Below, piece after piece: positions 9,483-19,908 of a DNA stretch of 39,367 nt (its first letter is position 1; each line of letters begins with the position of its first letter). Below the pieces are notes generated by a model. That model worked only from the letters and a program-made list of their open reading frames with translations, did no database searches and was not told the DNA's origin. Position numbers and translations under genes: made by a program. Source of the DNA: Clostridia bacterium (GTDB lineage: Bacteria > Bacillota > Peptococcia > Peptococcales > BICA1-8); NCBI GenBank assembly GCA_012720075.1, contig JAAXZE010000075.1, forward strand, positions 1-39,367. Direction: 5' to 3'.

Positions 9483-9776
9483 TATGTATAGTAACGTGTC
9501 ATTGTGTCGCTGTAATATTGATGTAAGGTTGGTTTCCGGACCAGCCTTTTTTGATGTTTATTAATGCTTCGTTAATAAATATTAATTGGCTCGGCTGTCA
9601 CGGCGTTGTGTTCGGGCCGGCATAATGTAGAGGAGAATTTATTTTCTGCTAAAAGGATTCATTGCATGTAAGCCTTGACGCAAACGGACTTTTCTTTATA
9701 ATTAAAAACAAGTGAATGAATTTATGAAATAACCTTTAAATATTCGGAAATAACAAGAAAATAATAAAAAATAGAG

Positions 9777-10595
9777 GTGAAAAAGGTGGAAAAGTGGCGT
9801 AGAAGTGAACGAATGGTCTTAATAACTAAAATGCTTTTGGAAAACCCACAACAACTGTTTACCCTGGGCTTTTTTGCTGATTATTTTCAAGCGGCGAAAT
9901 CCAGCATTAGTGAAGATTTAAGCATTATTAAGGAAACTTTGCAGAAAACCGGACAAGGCAGCCTGGAAACGGTTGCAGGGGCTGCCGGCGGAGTAAAATT
10001 TTTGCCTTATAATAGTTTTGAAATCGAGAACGAGTTTTTAGATGAATTGGTCTCCATGCTGTCAAACCCGGAAAGGATATTGCCGGGCGGTTACCTATAT
10101 ATGACCGATGTTATTTTTAATCCAATCATTGCCTCTAAAATCGGCGCCATTTTTGCCCACCGTTTTCAAGGGAGAAACCCCGATTATATCGTAACCGTGG
10201 AAACGAAAGGTATTCCTTTGGCTTTAATGACCGCTAAGGCCTTTAACGTGCCGCTGGTGATTATCCGAGACGGCAGCAGGGTTACGGAAGGCTCTGCTGT
10301 CAGTATTAACTACGTGTCCGGTTCCACCAAAAAAATAGGTACCATGTCTCTGGCCCGCAGGGCTTTGCCAACGGGAGCCAAGGTTATTCTAATTGATGAT
10401 TTTATGAAAGCCGGAGGGACAGCCAAAGGCATGATGGAAATGATGAAAGAATTTAAAGCAGAGGTATTGGGGATGGGCGTGCTGGTAGATACCAAAGAAC
10501 CCGAGAAAAAACTGGTTGATGATTATTTGGGGTTGTTAGAGCTGGTAGAATTGGATGAGAAGAACGGAAGAATAGAAATAATTTCAAAAAATTAA
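9777..10595 (+). CDS. purR: Pur operon repressor PurR
   Basis: KVEKWRRSERMVLITKMLLENPQ; PRPP motif VILIDDFMKAGGTAKGM. Confidence 0.93.
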   Translation: MKKVEKWRRSERMVLITKMLLENPQQLFTLGFFADYFQAAKSSISEDLSIIKETLQKTGQGSLETVAGAAGGVKFLPYNSFEIENEFLDELVSMLSNPERILPGGYLYMTDVIFNPIIASKIGAIFAHRFQGRNPDYIVTVETKGIPLALMTAKAFNVPLVIIRDGSRVTEGSAVSINYVSGSTKKIGTMSLARRALPTGAKVILIDDFMKAGGTAKGMMEMMKEFKAEVLGMGVLVDTKEPEKKLVDDYLGLLELVELDEKNGRIEIISKN

Positions 10596-10645
10596 ATCCG
10601 GAGGTATAAAATCTATAATTATTGGTAATTTTCTTATACTAAAGA

Positions 10646-10670
10646 AGGAATTTCCAAATTAATGCCGAAT
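10646..10670 (+). promoter_or_regulatory. SigH-type promoter upstream of spoVG (AGGAATTT-13-GAAT)
   Basis: -35 10646-10653, -10 GAAT 10667-10670, 13-bp spacer; spoVG is a classical SigH target in B. subtilis. Confidence 0.6.
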
Positions 10671-10720
10671 ATGGTCATTGATGTCAAAATGTTCCGCATA
10701 TCAGGAAGGTGGTGAAGCAA

Positions 10721-10975
10721 TTGAATATTACAGATGTACGGATTAGAAAAATAAATCTGGACGGCAGGATGAAGGCTATAGTTTCCGTTACCTTCGATGA
10801 TGCCTTCGTTGTGCATGATGTAAAGGTTGTTGAGGGTCAAAAAGGTTTATTTGTAGCAATGCCCAGTAAGAAAATGCCTGATGGAGAATTCAGAGACATT
10901 GCCCATCCAATTTCTTCATCTGCAAGGGACGTTATTCAGAGTGCGGTCTTAAAGGCCTATGAAGAAGCTATCTAA
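10721..10975 (+). CDS. spoVG: Septation/sporulation regulator SpoVG
   Basis: [62 protein letters not shown]. Confidence 0.96.
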   Translation: MNITDVRIRKINLDGRMKAIVSVTFDDAFVVHDVKVVEGQKGLFVAMPSKKMPDGEFRDIAHPISSSARDVIQSAVLKAYEEAI

Positions 10976-10992
10976 AGAGGAACTCTACCCCA

Positions 10993-11021
10993 AAGGAGCG
11001 GGGACGAGCTCCTTTTTTTTT
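10993..11021 (+). terminator. Terminator aaggagcggggacgagctccttttttttt
   Basis: Stem-loop with T9. Confidence 0.8.
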
Positions 11022-11167
11022 GACCCTTAGGGAAGTTTAAATATTACTTGGTGCAAACCAAGTTTTCTTTATTTTTGGGTTTTGAAAAAGGGTCTCTTTT
11101 CAGTGGAGATTTTAATGAATATATGGTACTATTAATAGCGAAAAATTTGGGTTAAGGAGGCTATTAA

Positions 11168-12196
11168 ATGAACAGTACAGCAATTGTCCTGGCAGCCGGG
11201 CAAGGAACCAGAATGAAATCTAAAATTCCCAAGGTTCTTCACGGGGTAGTTGGTAAACCAATGCTGGGCCATGTGCTGGATGCATTGACGGAAGCCGGTA
11301 TAAAAAGAAAAATTGTGGTTTTGGGTCATGGAGCTCCAAAAATTGAACAATGGTTGCCGGCGGATGTGGAGGTAGTTTATCAACGGCAGCAGTTAGGGAC
11401 AGGACACGCTGTATTACAGGCCAAGGAACTATTAAAAGATACTACCGGCCCTGTTTTGGTAGTATGTGGTGATACACCGTTACTTAGGGCTTCCACTTTA
11501 AAAAGTTTATTGGCTGTACATACTGAGGCAGATGCCAAAATTACCGTTTTAACGGCCAATGTTGCCAATCCCAAGGGTTATGGCCGAATTATCAGAGAAA
11601 ACAACAAAATTAAAGCTATCGTGGAGGAAAAGGATGCCTCCCCCGAGGAAAAAGCAATAACCGAGATTAACACAGGTTCATATTGTTTTCAAGGGGATTT
11701 TTTAGGGGAGTATTTAGATAAATTAAACAATGAAAACGCCCAAGGTGAATATTACCTGACCGATCTAATAAAACTTGCCGTTCAAGACAATCTAAAGGTA
11801 GAGGCTTTTCTCTTAGAGGATATAAAAGAAAGTTTAGGAATAAATAATCGTATCCAGCTGGCGGAAGCGGAACAAATTTTCAGAATGCGTATTTTAGAGG
11901 ATTTAATGCTGGCGGGAGTAACTATTATTGATCCACATTCCACTTATATTCAATCAACGGTTCAGGTTGGAATGGATACCGTCATTTACCCCGGAACTAT
12001 TCTGGAAGGACAAACTACCATTGGTGAAAACTGTGTAATAGGACCGGGAGTAAGGATTACCGATAGCATTATCGGCAACCATTGCCAAATCCAAAATTCC
12101 GTTCTCGTTGAAAGTAAAGTTGATATCGGTTGCCGAATAGGTCCTTTTGCTTACTTGAGAGCAGTTTCTGTCTCTGAGGATAATTACAATACATAA
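11168..12196 (+). CDS. glmU: GlmU-like UDP-GlcNAc pyrophosphorylase, C-terminally truncated (342 aa)
   Basis: [26 protein letters not shown]; hexapeptide repeats start, but sequence diverges after RIGPFAYLR and stops. Confidence 0.85.
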   Translation: MNSTAIVLAAGQGTRMKSKIPKVLHGVVGKPMLGHVLDALTEAGIKRKIVVLGHGAPKIEQWLPADVEVVYQRQQLGTGHAVLQAKELLKDTTGPVLVVCGDTPLLRASTLKSLLAVHTEADAKITVLTANVANPKGYGRIIRENNKIKAIVEEKDASPEEKAITEINTGSYCFQGDFLGEYLDKLNNENAQGEYYLTDLIKLAVQDNLKVEAFLLEDIKESLGINNRIQLAEAEQIFRMRILEDLMLAGVTIIDPHSTYIQSTVQVGMDTVIYPGTILEGQTTIGENCVIGPGVRITDSIIGNHCQIQNSVLVESKVDIGCRIGPFAYLRAVSVSEDNYNT

Positions 12197-12215
12197 GGAA
12201 AATTTAGGAGGTTTT

Positions 12216-13169
12216 TTGAAAATGTCAAAGAGATTTAAGAACTTAAAGATCCTGACCGGTAATGCCAACCCCAAGTTGGCAGAAGAAATAGCTGAATATA
12301 TGGGGTTAGAGCTGGGCTTTTGCAAAGTGGGGCGTTTTAGTGACGGCGAAATAAATATGACCATTGATGAGAGTGTTCGCGGTGCCGATGTTTTTATTAT
12401 TCAACCTACCTGCACCCCCGTTAATGATAACCTGATGGAGCTTTTAATTATGATTGATGCTTGCCGGAGGGCATCAGCCCGCAGAATTACCGCAGTATTG
12501 CCTTATTATGGCTATGCCAGACAAGACAGAAAAGCCAGGGCCCGTGATCCCATCACGGCTAAATTGGTGGCTAATTTAATTGTTCAGGCCGGTGCCAGAA
12601 GAGTTTTGACCATGGACTTACATGCCGGCCAAATTCAAGGCTTTTTTGATATTCCTGTTGACCATTTGCTGGGAGTGCCTATTTTGGCCGAGTATTATAA
12701 AAATAAAGGGTTGGAAGATGTGGTTGTAGTATCTCCCGATATGGGGGGAGTTACCAGAGCCAGGAACCTGGCGGAAAGGATTGGGGCTCCACTGGCCATT
12801 ATTGATAAAAGGAGACCTATGCCTAATGTCTCTGAGGTTATGAACATTATCGGAGATATTGAAGGCAAAAACGTAATTATGACTGATGATATAATAGATA
12901 CCGCAGGAACCATTACCAACGGTGCCGAAGCATTGATGGAACGGGGGGCCAAGTCCGTTTATGCCTGTTGTACCCACCCTGTCCTTTCGGGGCCGGCCAT
13001 AACCCGTCTGGAAAAATCCCCCATTACCGAGTTGGTGGCAACCAATACCATACCTCTAACTGAAGACAAAAAAATGGACAAGCTGAAGATCCTTTCGGTT
13101 GCTCCTATTATGGGTGAAGCAATTATTCGGATTCATGAGGACCTGTCGGTTAGCAAGCTGTTTGACTGA
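12216..13169 (+). CDS. prs: Ribose-phosphate pyrophosphokinase
   Basis: [51 protein letters not shown]. Confidence 0.96.
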   Translation: MKMSKRFKNLKILTGNANPKLAEEIAEYMGLELGFCKVGRFSDGEINMTIDESVRGADVFIIQPTCTPVNDNLMELLIMIDACRRASARRITAVLPYYGYARQDRKARARDPITAKLVANLIVQAGARRVLTMDLHAGQIQGFFDIPVDHLLGVPILAEYYKNKGLEDVVVVSPDMGGVTRARNLAERIGAPLAIIDKRRPMPNVSEVMNIIGDIEGKNVIMTDDIIDTAGTITNGAEALMERGAKSVYACCTHPVLSGPAITRLEKSPITELVATNTIPLTEDKKMDKLKILSVAPIMGEAIIRIHEDLSVSKLFD

Positions 13170-13287
13170 TTTCTCTTTGCATTTGCCTGTACCGACCCAT
13201 AGTTTTCCAATTTGATAACGTTAAGCTAAGTTTTTGTTTTTCTTTCCTTTTTCTGGTTATACTAATTATGAGAAAGGGAGTGGAAAA

Positions 13288-13899
13288 ATGAAAACAATTA
13301 CTTTGGAAGCTGCGATTAGAGATATTTCTCTCAGTAAGGGAAGACTGAATCAAATGAGGAATGAGGGGAATTTACCCGGGGTCGTTTACGGAGCAGGAAT
13401 AGGTTCCTTGCCAATCATAGTTTCCAAAAAGGAACTGACCAATATTTTGGGTTCTTATGGCTTAAGCGCTATCATTAATCTCCGGATAAACGGGCGGTCA
13501 GTACAGGCTATGGTCAAGGAAATCCAGCGCCATCCCCTTACAGGTGGTTATTGGCATGTGGACTTTAGTGAAATTTCTATGGATAAAAAGATAAGGACCG
13601 AGCTCCTAGTGCATTTTTCCGGCGAACCGGTAGGGGTTAAAGATGGCGGTGTCATTCAATACGGTGATACCACAGTGGAAATTGAATGCCTGCCCAAAGA
13701 TTTGCCGGAAAGATTCACTTTGGATATTTCTAATATGAAGATCGGGGATAAATTGACCGTTGCCGATTTAACCCCGCCGGAAGGCGTTAAAATTCTATCG
13801 GAGCCTGAGCAGGTATTAATTACTGTTATACCTCCTGCACTGGAAAAAGAGGATGAAGAGGAACAAGATAAGCCTGAGTCAGGGGCTGCCGAAGGATAA
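13288..13899 (+). CDS. ctc: 50S ribosomal protein L25 / general stress protein Ctc
   Basis: L25/TL5 pattern NEGNLPGVVYGAG; VKEIQRHPLTGGYWHVDF. Confidence 0.9.
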   Translation: MKTITLEAAIRDISLSKGRLNQMRNEGNLPGVVYGAGIGSLPIIVSKKELTNILGSYGLSAIINLRINGRSVQAMVKEIQRHPLTGGYWHVDFSEISMDKKIRTELLVHFSGEPVGVKDGGVIQYGDTTVEIECLPKDLPERFTLDISNMKIGDKLTVADLTPPEGVKILSEPEQVLITVIPPALEKEDEEEQDKPESGAAEG

Positions 13900-13943
13900 A
13901 ACAGAAACTCTCAACATTTAGCTGGGGGGATGAAGGGTTGTTC

Positions 13944-14501
13944 ATGATTGTAGGTCTTGGTAATCCCGGCAATTTGTATGAAAATACCCGCCACAATGTA
14001 GGGTTCTGGGTAATAGATAAAATTGCCGAAAAACTAAATGTAAAAGTTGATAAAAAAGTGGGCAAAGCCTTGGTGCAGACTTCTTTTTGGGATGGGAAAA
14101 AGGTTCTTTTGGTAAAGCCCCAGACCTATATGAATTTAAGCGGTGAAGCAGTTTTGGAGCTTCTCAATTATTACCAGGACCAAATAGAAGATTTGCTTGT
14201 CGTCCATGATGATTTGGACTTGCCCCCGGGACAACTGCGTTTTAAAAAGGGCGGCGGTACCGGAGGCCATAATGGCTTAAAATCCATTGTCCAGTGTCTT
14301 AATTCCCAAGATTTCGACCGTTTAAAAATAGGTATTGGCCGCCCTCAGCACCCCAATGTAAAAGATTTTGTCCTCACGGCTTTTTCCAAAGAAGAAAAAG
14401 CTGAGATTGATCTTAAAATCGAAAGGGCCGTTGAGGGAATTAAAGTTTGGTTGAGCGAAGGAATAGAAAAGGCAATGAATGGATTTAACCAAAAAACCTA
14501 A
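13944..14501 (+). CDS. pth: Peptidyl-tRNA hydrolase
   Basis: MIVGLGNPGNLYENTRHNVGF; VVHDDLDLPPGQLRFKKGGGTGGHNGLKSI. Confidence 0.97.
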   Translation: MIVGLGNPGNLYENTRHNVGFWVIDKIAEKLNVKVDKKVGKALVQTSFWDGKKVLLVKPQTYMNLSGEAVLELLNYYQDQIEDLLVVHDDLDLPPGQLRFKKGGGTGGHNGLKSIVQCLNSQDFDRLKIGIGRPQHPNVKDFVLTAFSKEEKAEIDLKIERAVEGIKVWLSEGIEKAMNGFNQKT

Positions 14502-14527
14502 AGACTGGCAATTAACGGAGTAACAAA

Positions 14528-14932
14528 ATGCTTGCTTCTTTTTTTTCAGGAACTTTGGCCGCTATAGCGGCCTGGTTTATTAATCGTTGGTTGGTGAACC
14601 GTTGGGGAGACCTGGCCGTTATGGGCATGGTTCCTATTATCGAAGAAGTATTAAAAACTTATGCTGCTATTCTTTTAGGAGCATCAATTTTTTATGCTCA
14701 TTTTGCTTTTGGTTTTCTGGAAGCAATCTGGGATATGAAGGTCAATAGCAATGGTTTTCTTCCTGCGGTATTTAGTTTAGTTACCCACAGCTTTTTTGGG
14801 TTTCTTACGATTATTATTTATAATTTAAGCGGGTTTTTTACCCTGGGAATTTGCCTGAGTATCATAGTTCATGGCTTATGGAATAGTTATATTATTAGAA
14901 TTAGTAAAGGAAGGAAGCTTAAAATGGGCTAA
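14528..14932 (+). CDS. Small membrane protein with PrsW-like protease motifs
   Basis: PIIEEVLK (EExxK), FGFLEA (FxxxE), HSFFG (HxxxG), HGLWN (HxxxN) within hydrophobic segments. Confidence 0.55.
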   Translation: MLASFFSGTLAAIAAWFINRWLVNRWGDLAVMGMVPIIEEVLKTYAAILLGASIFYAHFAFGFLEAIWDMKVNSNGFLPAVFSLVTHSFFGFLTIIIYNLSGFFTLGICLSIIVHGLWNSYIIRISKGRKLKMG

Positions 14933-15006
14933 TAAAAAGTGATGAAGTGGAGGTCCCCCCCTCTTGGGGGATGTCCGCTTTGCCCTATTTGCATCAGGAG
15001 GAGAGA

Positions 15007-18000
15007 ATGCAAAGAATACCACCCATTTTGTCCTTTATAAGTAAAGGGAACGCTTTTAATTTTATCTTCAACTCATTAGCTTTGGAAAACGAACATCTGA
15101 TTTACGGTTTAACGGGAGTACAAAAAACTATAGTCGGGGCGGCAATAGCTAATGAGAAAAACACAAACATGCTCATAATGTGTGACAGTCCCAAAAGGGC
15201 AAAGGAGGTCTGGGATGACCTTACCTATCTTTTGCCCCATTTTAACGTGCTTTATTTTCCGGCTTTGGAGGTAATTCCTTTTGAGGTTCTAGCTCAAAGC
15301 GCGGAGATACAAAGGCAGCGGCTTCAGGTTTTGGCCACCTTGGCTCAGGGTGAAAAACAGACAATTGTCATTGCTCCGGTGGATGCCGTGGTAAAAGCCT
15401 TAATTCCACCCCGGGAATTAAGGGAAGCGGTCTGGGATATAAAGCTGGGGGACCAAATTGATTTGCAAAAATTACTGGAATATTTAGTTCAATATGGCTA
15501 TGAGCGGGTTGATCAGGTTGAGGGACCGACTCAATTTAGCCTGCGGGGCGGAATTTTAGATGTATTTTCCGTTCTCTACCAACGGCCTATTAGGATGGAG
15601 TTTTTCGATGATGAAGTGGATTCCATCCGGTTTTTTGACCCGGCCAGCCAAAAATCTGTAGAGAAGATAAAGGAGATAAAACTGGTACCCGCTCGGGAGT
15701 TTTTTTTAAAGCCTGAAAAAATAGAGTCCGGGTTGGACCTTTTAGAAAAGGAGTTTGAACAGCAGAAGCAGAGATTAGCCAAGAGAAAAGACCGGAATGC
15801 CTTAGACAAATTAAATACCAAAGTAGGCGAGATTATCGAAAAGGTAAATAACGGTCTGTATTTCCCCGGTCTGGAGCAATATCAGCCTTATTTCTATCCC
15901 GAGCAAAGTTCTTTAATAGATTATTTTTCTCCTGATGATATTATTTGTCTGGATGAACCGGTCAGACTAAAAGAGACCATAGAACATCTGGAAAAAGAGC
16001 GGAACGCCACTTTCGCCGATTTGCTTGCCGCCGGTTCCGTTTTGCCCGGGCAAAGTAAATTTTATTTGGAATGGCAAAGACTTTTGGAAATATTGGAGAC
16101 AAGAAAAAGGGTTTATTTATCTCTATTGCCCAAGAAAGGCTTGCCGGGCAGTGTTGAAAATATAATCGGCATAGAGACAAAATCTCTGCCTCCCTTCTTT
16201 TCTAAAATACGGCTGTTAGCTGATGAAATCAAAGAATGGAAAAGAAAAAAATATGCCGTAATAATTCTCCTGACCTCCGAGGCTAAAGCCCAAAGATTAA
16301 GGCAGGCCCTATATGATTGCGGAGTGGAAGCTCCCTGGGTAGGGGAAGATTATGAACCGATGCAGGGGCAGGTCTATATCGGCCAGGGCAATTTAAGCTC
16401 AGGTTTTGAATTTATACGCTCCAAGTTAGTTGTAGTTTCAGAGACCGAAGTTTTTCAGCAGCCCAAAAAAAGACCGCCCAAAAGAATGTTTCAGCAGGGC
16501 GGAGAGAGAATTGGCCGTTTAGACGATTTAAAGGTAGGAGATTATGTCGTTCATGCCAGCCATGGGATCGGTCGGTATTTAGGTGTTGAGAAACTTAAAG
16601 TCGGTGATATTGAACGGGATTATTTAATTATTAAATATGCCGGTGAGGACCGCCTGTACGTACCCACCGACCAAATTGAGCTTTTACAAAAATACGTTGC
16701 CGGTGAAGGCACAACCCCCAAGGTTCATAAGTTAGGTGGTACCGAGTGGCAGAAAACAAAGCTTAAGGTAAAGGCTTCGGTAAAAAAACTGGCAGAAGGC
16801 CTTTTGGAGCTGTATGCCAAACGGCAGAGCATGCCGGGGTATGCCTTTAGTCCCGATGACAACTGGCAGAGGGAATTTGAGGATGCTTTTCCCTATAAAG
16901 AAACCCCGGACCAATTGAAAGCTATTGAGGAAGTAAAAAGGGATATGGAAAAAAATATCCCCATGGATAGGCTTATTTGCGGCGATGTTGGATATGGTAA
17001 AACTGAGGTTGCCATCCGGGCGGCTTTTAAGGCCGTTAACGATGGCAAACAAGTGGCAGTTCTTGTTCCTACTACTGTTTTGGCTCAACAGCACTATACA
17101 ACTTTCCGGGAACGTTTTGCCAATTATCCGGTAACCATTGAAGTGGTTAGCCGTTTTCGTAGCTCAGGAGAACAAAAAAAGATAATTGAAGGTGTAAAAG
17201 AGGGCACCGTTGACATTATTATCGGCACTCACAGGCTTTTATCCAAGGATGTCCAATTCAAAGATTTGGGACTTTTGATAGTTGACGAAGAACAGCGTTT
17301 TGGCGTAACCCATAAGGAAAAATTAAAAAGGTTGAAAACTCAGGTAGATGTTCTGACTTTATCGGCAACACCTATTCCCAGAACCCTTTATATGTCATTG
17401 GTTGGTATCAGGGATATGAGTGTAATCGAAACACCGCCGGAAGACCGGTATCCTATTCAGACTTATGTAGTTGAATACAGTCCGGAGTTGATCAAAGACG
17501 CAATTCGGCGGGAATTGGGTCGGGGCGGTCAAGTTTTTTATGTTCATAACAGGGTTGAAGATATTGAAAAGGTAGCGGAAACCGTCAGGATGCTGGTTCC
17601 TGAGGCCAGAATAGGCGTAGGGCATGGGCAAATGAAGGAAAGTCATTTGGAGAAGATTATGATGGAATTTATGGAGCAGGAACTGGATGTTCTGGTTTGC
17701 ACTACCATCATTGAAACGGGCCTGGATATTTCCAATGTTAATACCTTGCTTGTTGATGATGCCGATAAGATGGGTTTGGCCCAGCTCTATCAATTGCGGG
17801 GTCGGGTTGGGCGAACAAATCGGGTAGCCTATGCTTATCTTATGTATAAAAAAGATAAGACCCTTAGTCCTTTGGCCGAAAAACGTTTGCATGCCATAAG
17901 GGAATTCACCGAATTGGGCTCCGGTTTTAAAATCGCCATGCGAGACCTGGAAATCCGGGGAGCCGGAAATCTCTTGGGACCGGAACAGCACGGTCATGTT

Positions 18001-18552
18001 GCCTCGGTAGGTTTTGATATGTATTGTCGTCTTTTAGAAGAAGCAGTCCGGGAGTTAAAAGGGGAGAAAAGAGAGCCTATTATTGAAGTTGAAGTTGATT
18101 TGCAGGTTAGTTCCTTTATACCTGATTATTACATCCCAGATGCTTCAACCAAATTGGAATTTTATCAACGAATTAGGATGATAAAAAACCTGAAGGCTAT
18201 TGAAATTTTGGAAGAAGAGATGGAAGATCGTTTTGGAGATCCTCCTCTTGAGACCAGAAATCTATTATACATTGCCCGGTTAAAAGTACTGGCGGCTCAG
18301 GCCGGGGTAAAATCCTTAAAACAAAAAGACGGTTTAATTTCTATTATTTTTGCCGGCGATCCCGGTTTACAAGGGCAGGAATTGTTGGATTTGGCTCAAA
18401 AATTCCGGAGGAAGCTGACTTTTTCCTTGGATAATGATTTGATAATAAAAATGAATGTAACCAGGCTAAGTTCTGCTCAATGTTTAGAACTGCTGGAAAA
18501 AATCTTGTTGGAAATATCAACCCTTGTTTCAAATCAGAAAAATTTGTTATAA
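15007..18552 (+). CDS. mfd: Transcription-repair coupling factor
   Basis: CarD-like KVGDYVVHASHGIGRYLGVE; helicase motifs GDVGYGKTEVAIRA, VDEEQRFG, RGRVGR; start reset to 15007. Confidence 0.97.
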   Translation: MQRIPPILSFISKGNAFNFIFNSLALENEHLIYGLTGVQKTIVGAAIANEKNTNMLIMCDSPKRAKEVWDDLTYLLPHFNVLYFPALEVIPFEVLAQSAEIQRQRLQVLATLAQGEKQTIVIAPVDAVVKALIPPRELREAVWDIKLGDQIDLQKLLEYLVQYGYERVDQVEGPTQFSLRGGILDVFSVLYQRPIRMEFFDDEVDSIRFFDPASQKSVEKIKEIKLVPAREFFLKPEKIESGLDLLEKEFEQQKQRLAKRKDRNALDKLNTKVGEIIEKVNNGLYFPGLEQYQPYFYPEQSSLIDYFSPDDIICLDEPVRLKETIEHLEKERNATFADLLAAGSVLPGQSKFYLEWQRLLEILETRKRVYLSLLPKKGLPGSVENIIGIETKSLPPFFSKIRLLADEIKEWKRKKYAVIILLTSEAKAQRLRQALYDCGVEAPWVGEDYEPMQGQVYIGQGNLSSGFEFIRSKLVVVSETEVFQQPKKRPPKRMFQQGGERIGRLDDLKVGDYVVHASHGIGRYLGVEKLKVGDIERDYLIIKYAGEDRLYVPTDQIELLQKYVAGEGTTPKVHKLGGTEWQKTKLKVKASVKKLAEGLLELYAKRQSMPGYAFSPDDNWQREFEDAFPYKETPDQLKAIEEVKRDMEKNIPMDRLICGDVGYGKTEVAIRAAFKAVNDGKQVAVLVPTTVLAQQHYTTFRERFANYPVTIEVVSRFRSSGEQKKIIEGVKEGTVDIIIGTHRLLSKDVQFKDLGLLIVDEEQRFGVTHKEKLKRLKTQVDVLTLSATPIPRTLYMSLVGIRDMSVIETPPEDRYPIQTYVVEYSPELIKDAIRRELGRGGQVFYVHNRVEDIEKVAETVRMLVPEARIGVGHGQMKESHLEKIMMEFMEQELDVLVCTTIIETGLDISNVNTLLVDDADKMGLAQLYQLRGRVGRTNRVAYAYLMYKKDKTLSPLAEKRLHAIREFTELGSGFKIAMRDLEIRGAGNLLGPEQHGHVASVGFDMYCRLLEEAVRELKGEKREPIIEVEVDLQVSSFIPDYYIPDASTKLEFYQRIRMIKNLKAIEILEEEMEDRFGDPPLETRNLLYIARLKVLAAQAGVKSLKQKDGLISIIFAGDPGLQGQELLDLAQKFRRKLTFSLDNDLIIKMNVTRLSSAQCLELLEKILLEISTLVSNQKNLL

Positions 18553-18599
18553 TGATTTGTATGACCGGGCAAAGACATTTATTAGTTAGGAGTGATCCC

Positions 18600-19664
18600 G
18601 TGAAAAAGAGAATCCTGTCCTTTATTTTAGTAATATTAATAATTTTTACCGTAGTTGGCTGCAATAATCAAGGTAACGACGACTATGTGGCCAAGGTTAA
18701 CGGTCAGGTTATTACCAAAAAAGATTTTCAAGAAAGGCTTAATCAGGTAGCCGCCATAAACGGCTTTGACTTGGAAGACCCGCAAATGGCTGTTTACAAG
18801 GAAATGTTTGAACTGCAAACCTTAGACGGTATGATTGATGAGCTTCTTTTATTGACTGAGGCTAAAAACCGTAATTTGCAAGTAAAAAAAGAGGATCTTG
18901 AAGCCCAAATAGCTGCCCTGAAATCACAGTTTTCCTCAGATAAAGAATATGCGGCTTATTTAAAAGATTTTATGAATATGACTCCTAAGGATTTTGAAAA
19001 AATCTTAGAAGATTCCCTTTTGGTACAAGCGTTGTTTGAGGACGTAACAAAGGACATTAATTCTACCGATGTGGACTTGGAAAATTATTATAACGAAAAT
19101 AAAGAAGCCTTTTACCAAGAGGAACAAATCAGAGCCAGACATATCCTGGTGAAAACTAAAGAAGAGGCTCAGGAAATTATTAGGCTGATAACCGAGGAAA
19201 ACCAGGATATGGCTGAGTTGGCTGTTTTAAAATCCATTGAAGATGCTGCAAAAACAACCAAAGGCGACTTAGGTTATTTCGGTCGGGGTAGAATGGTTAA
19301 GCCTTTTGAAGACGCTGCCTTTGCCTTGGAAGTTGGTGAAATTACCAGGGAGCCTGTGGAAACTACCTTTGGTTGGCATGTTATCCGGGTTGAGGATAAA
19401 AAACCGGCCTATCAGCAGACCTTTGAAGAAGTAAAGGCTGATTTGGAAGAGGGCTTTATAAATGAAGCTAAAAATAATACTTTTATGGAGTTTATGACAG
19501 AAATCAGAGAAAAAGCCCAAATTGAAAATAAACTGCAAGAAGAAATAGAAGCCAAAATGAAAAAAGCGGCGGAAGAGCAAGAATCAGAAAATGGCACTGA
19601 TGAAAGTGATGTAGAAAATAGCTCTGAAACTGAAAAAGATGATAATTCTAAAGACGAGAACTGA
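18600..19664 (+). CDS. Peptidylprolyl isomerase lipoprotein (SurA_N/PrsA-like)
   Basis: Lipobox VVGC; VNGQVITKKDFQERLNQ; parvulin domain IRARHILVKTKEEA...GDLGYFGRGRMV; GTG start. Confidence 0.88.
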   Translation: MKKRILSFILVILIIFTVVGCNNQGNDDYVAKVNGQVITKKDFQERLNQVAAINGFDLEDPQMAVYKEMFELQTLDGMIDELLLLTEAKNRNLQVKKEDLEAQIAALKSQFSSDKEYAAYLKDFMNMTPKDFEKILEDSLLVQALFEDVTKDINSTDVDLENYYNENKEAFYQEEQIRARHILVKTKEEAQEIIRLITEENQDMAELAVLKSIEDAAKTTKGDLGYFGRGRMVKPFEDAAFALEVGEITREPVETTFGWHVIRVEDKKPAYQQTFEEVKADLEEGFINEAKNNTFMEFMTEIREKAQIENKLQEEIEAKMKKAAEEQESENGTDESDVENSSETEKDDNSKDEN

Positions 19665-19677
19665 AGCAAATAGAAAA

Positions 19678-19701
19678 AGAAACCGTTTGGTTTCTTTTTT
19701 T
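19678..19701 (+). terminator. Terminator aagaaaccgtttggtttcttttttt
   Basis: Stem with T-run. Confidence 0.75.
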
Positions 19702-19823
19702 GCTTTTTAAGTGTTATCTGTTCTCTGTAGACCTGTAATCGACCCATGTATATTTTTTCTTTAATTACAAATACTTCAACTGCAGGGCAATGTTAACTTT
19801 TCATAATAAGCCATGGGAAAAAA

Positions 19824-19854
19824 TGAATAATTAGTATCCTTTGGCTATATACTA
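19824..19854 (+). promoter_or_regulatory. SigG/SigF-like promoter TGAATA-18-TATACTA upstream of spoVT
   Basis: Close to SigG consensus; spoVT is SigG-dependent in B. subtilis. Confidence 0.45.
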
Positions 19855-19908
19855 TCACTGAAAGGTTTTACCTTGCCCATCATCTTAAAAGGAGGGAAGG
19901 AAGGTTTA

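Noticed and set aside
9496-9552. Full copy of the gtgtcatcgtgacatc composite repeat upstream of purR
   Set aside because: Only a short partial resemblance (cgtgtcattgtgtcgctg) is present; the rest is an ordinary terminator-like hairpin (ggttggtttccggaccagcctttttt).
14951-14972. Hairpin tccccccctcttgggggatg before mfd as a terminator
   Set aside because: A short G/C hairpin is present, but there is no following T-run and it lies just upstream of the mfd start, so its function is unclear.
17395-17997. 200-aa antisense ORF opposite mfd, and many other antisense ORFs in the supplied track
   Set aside because: They lie opposite strongly conserved coding sequence, lack RBS and recognisable domains, and are typical shadow ORFs.
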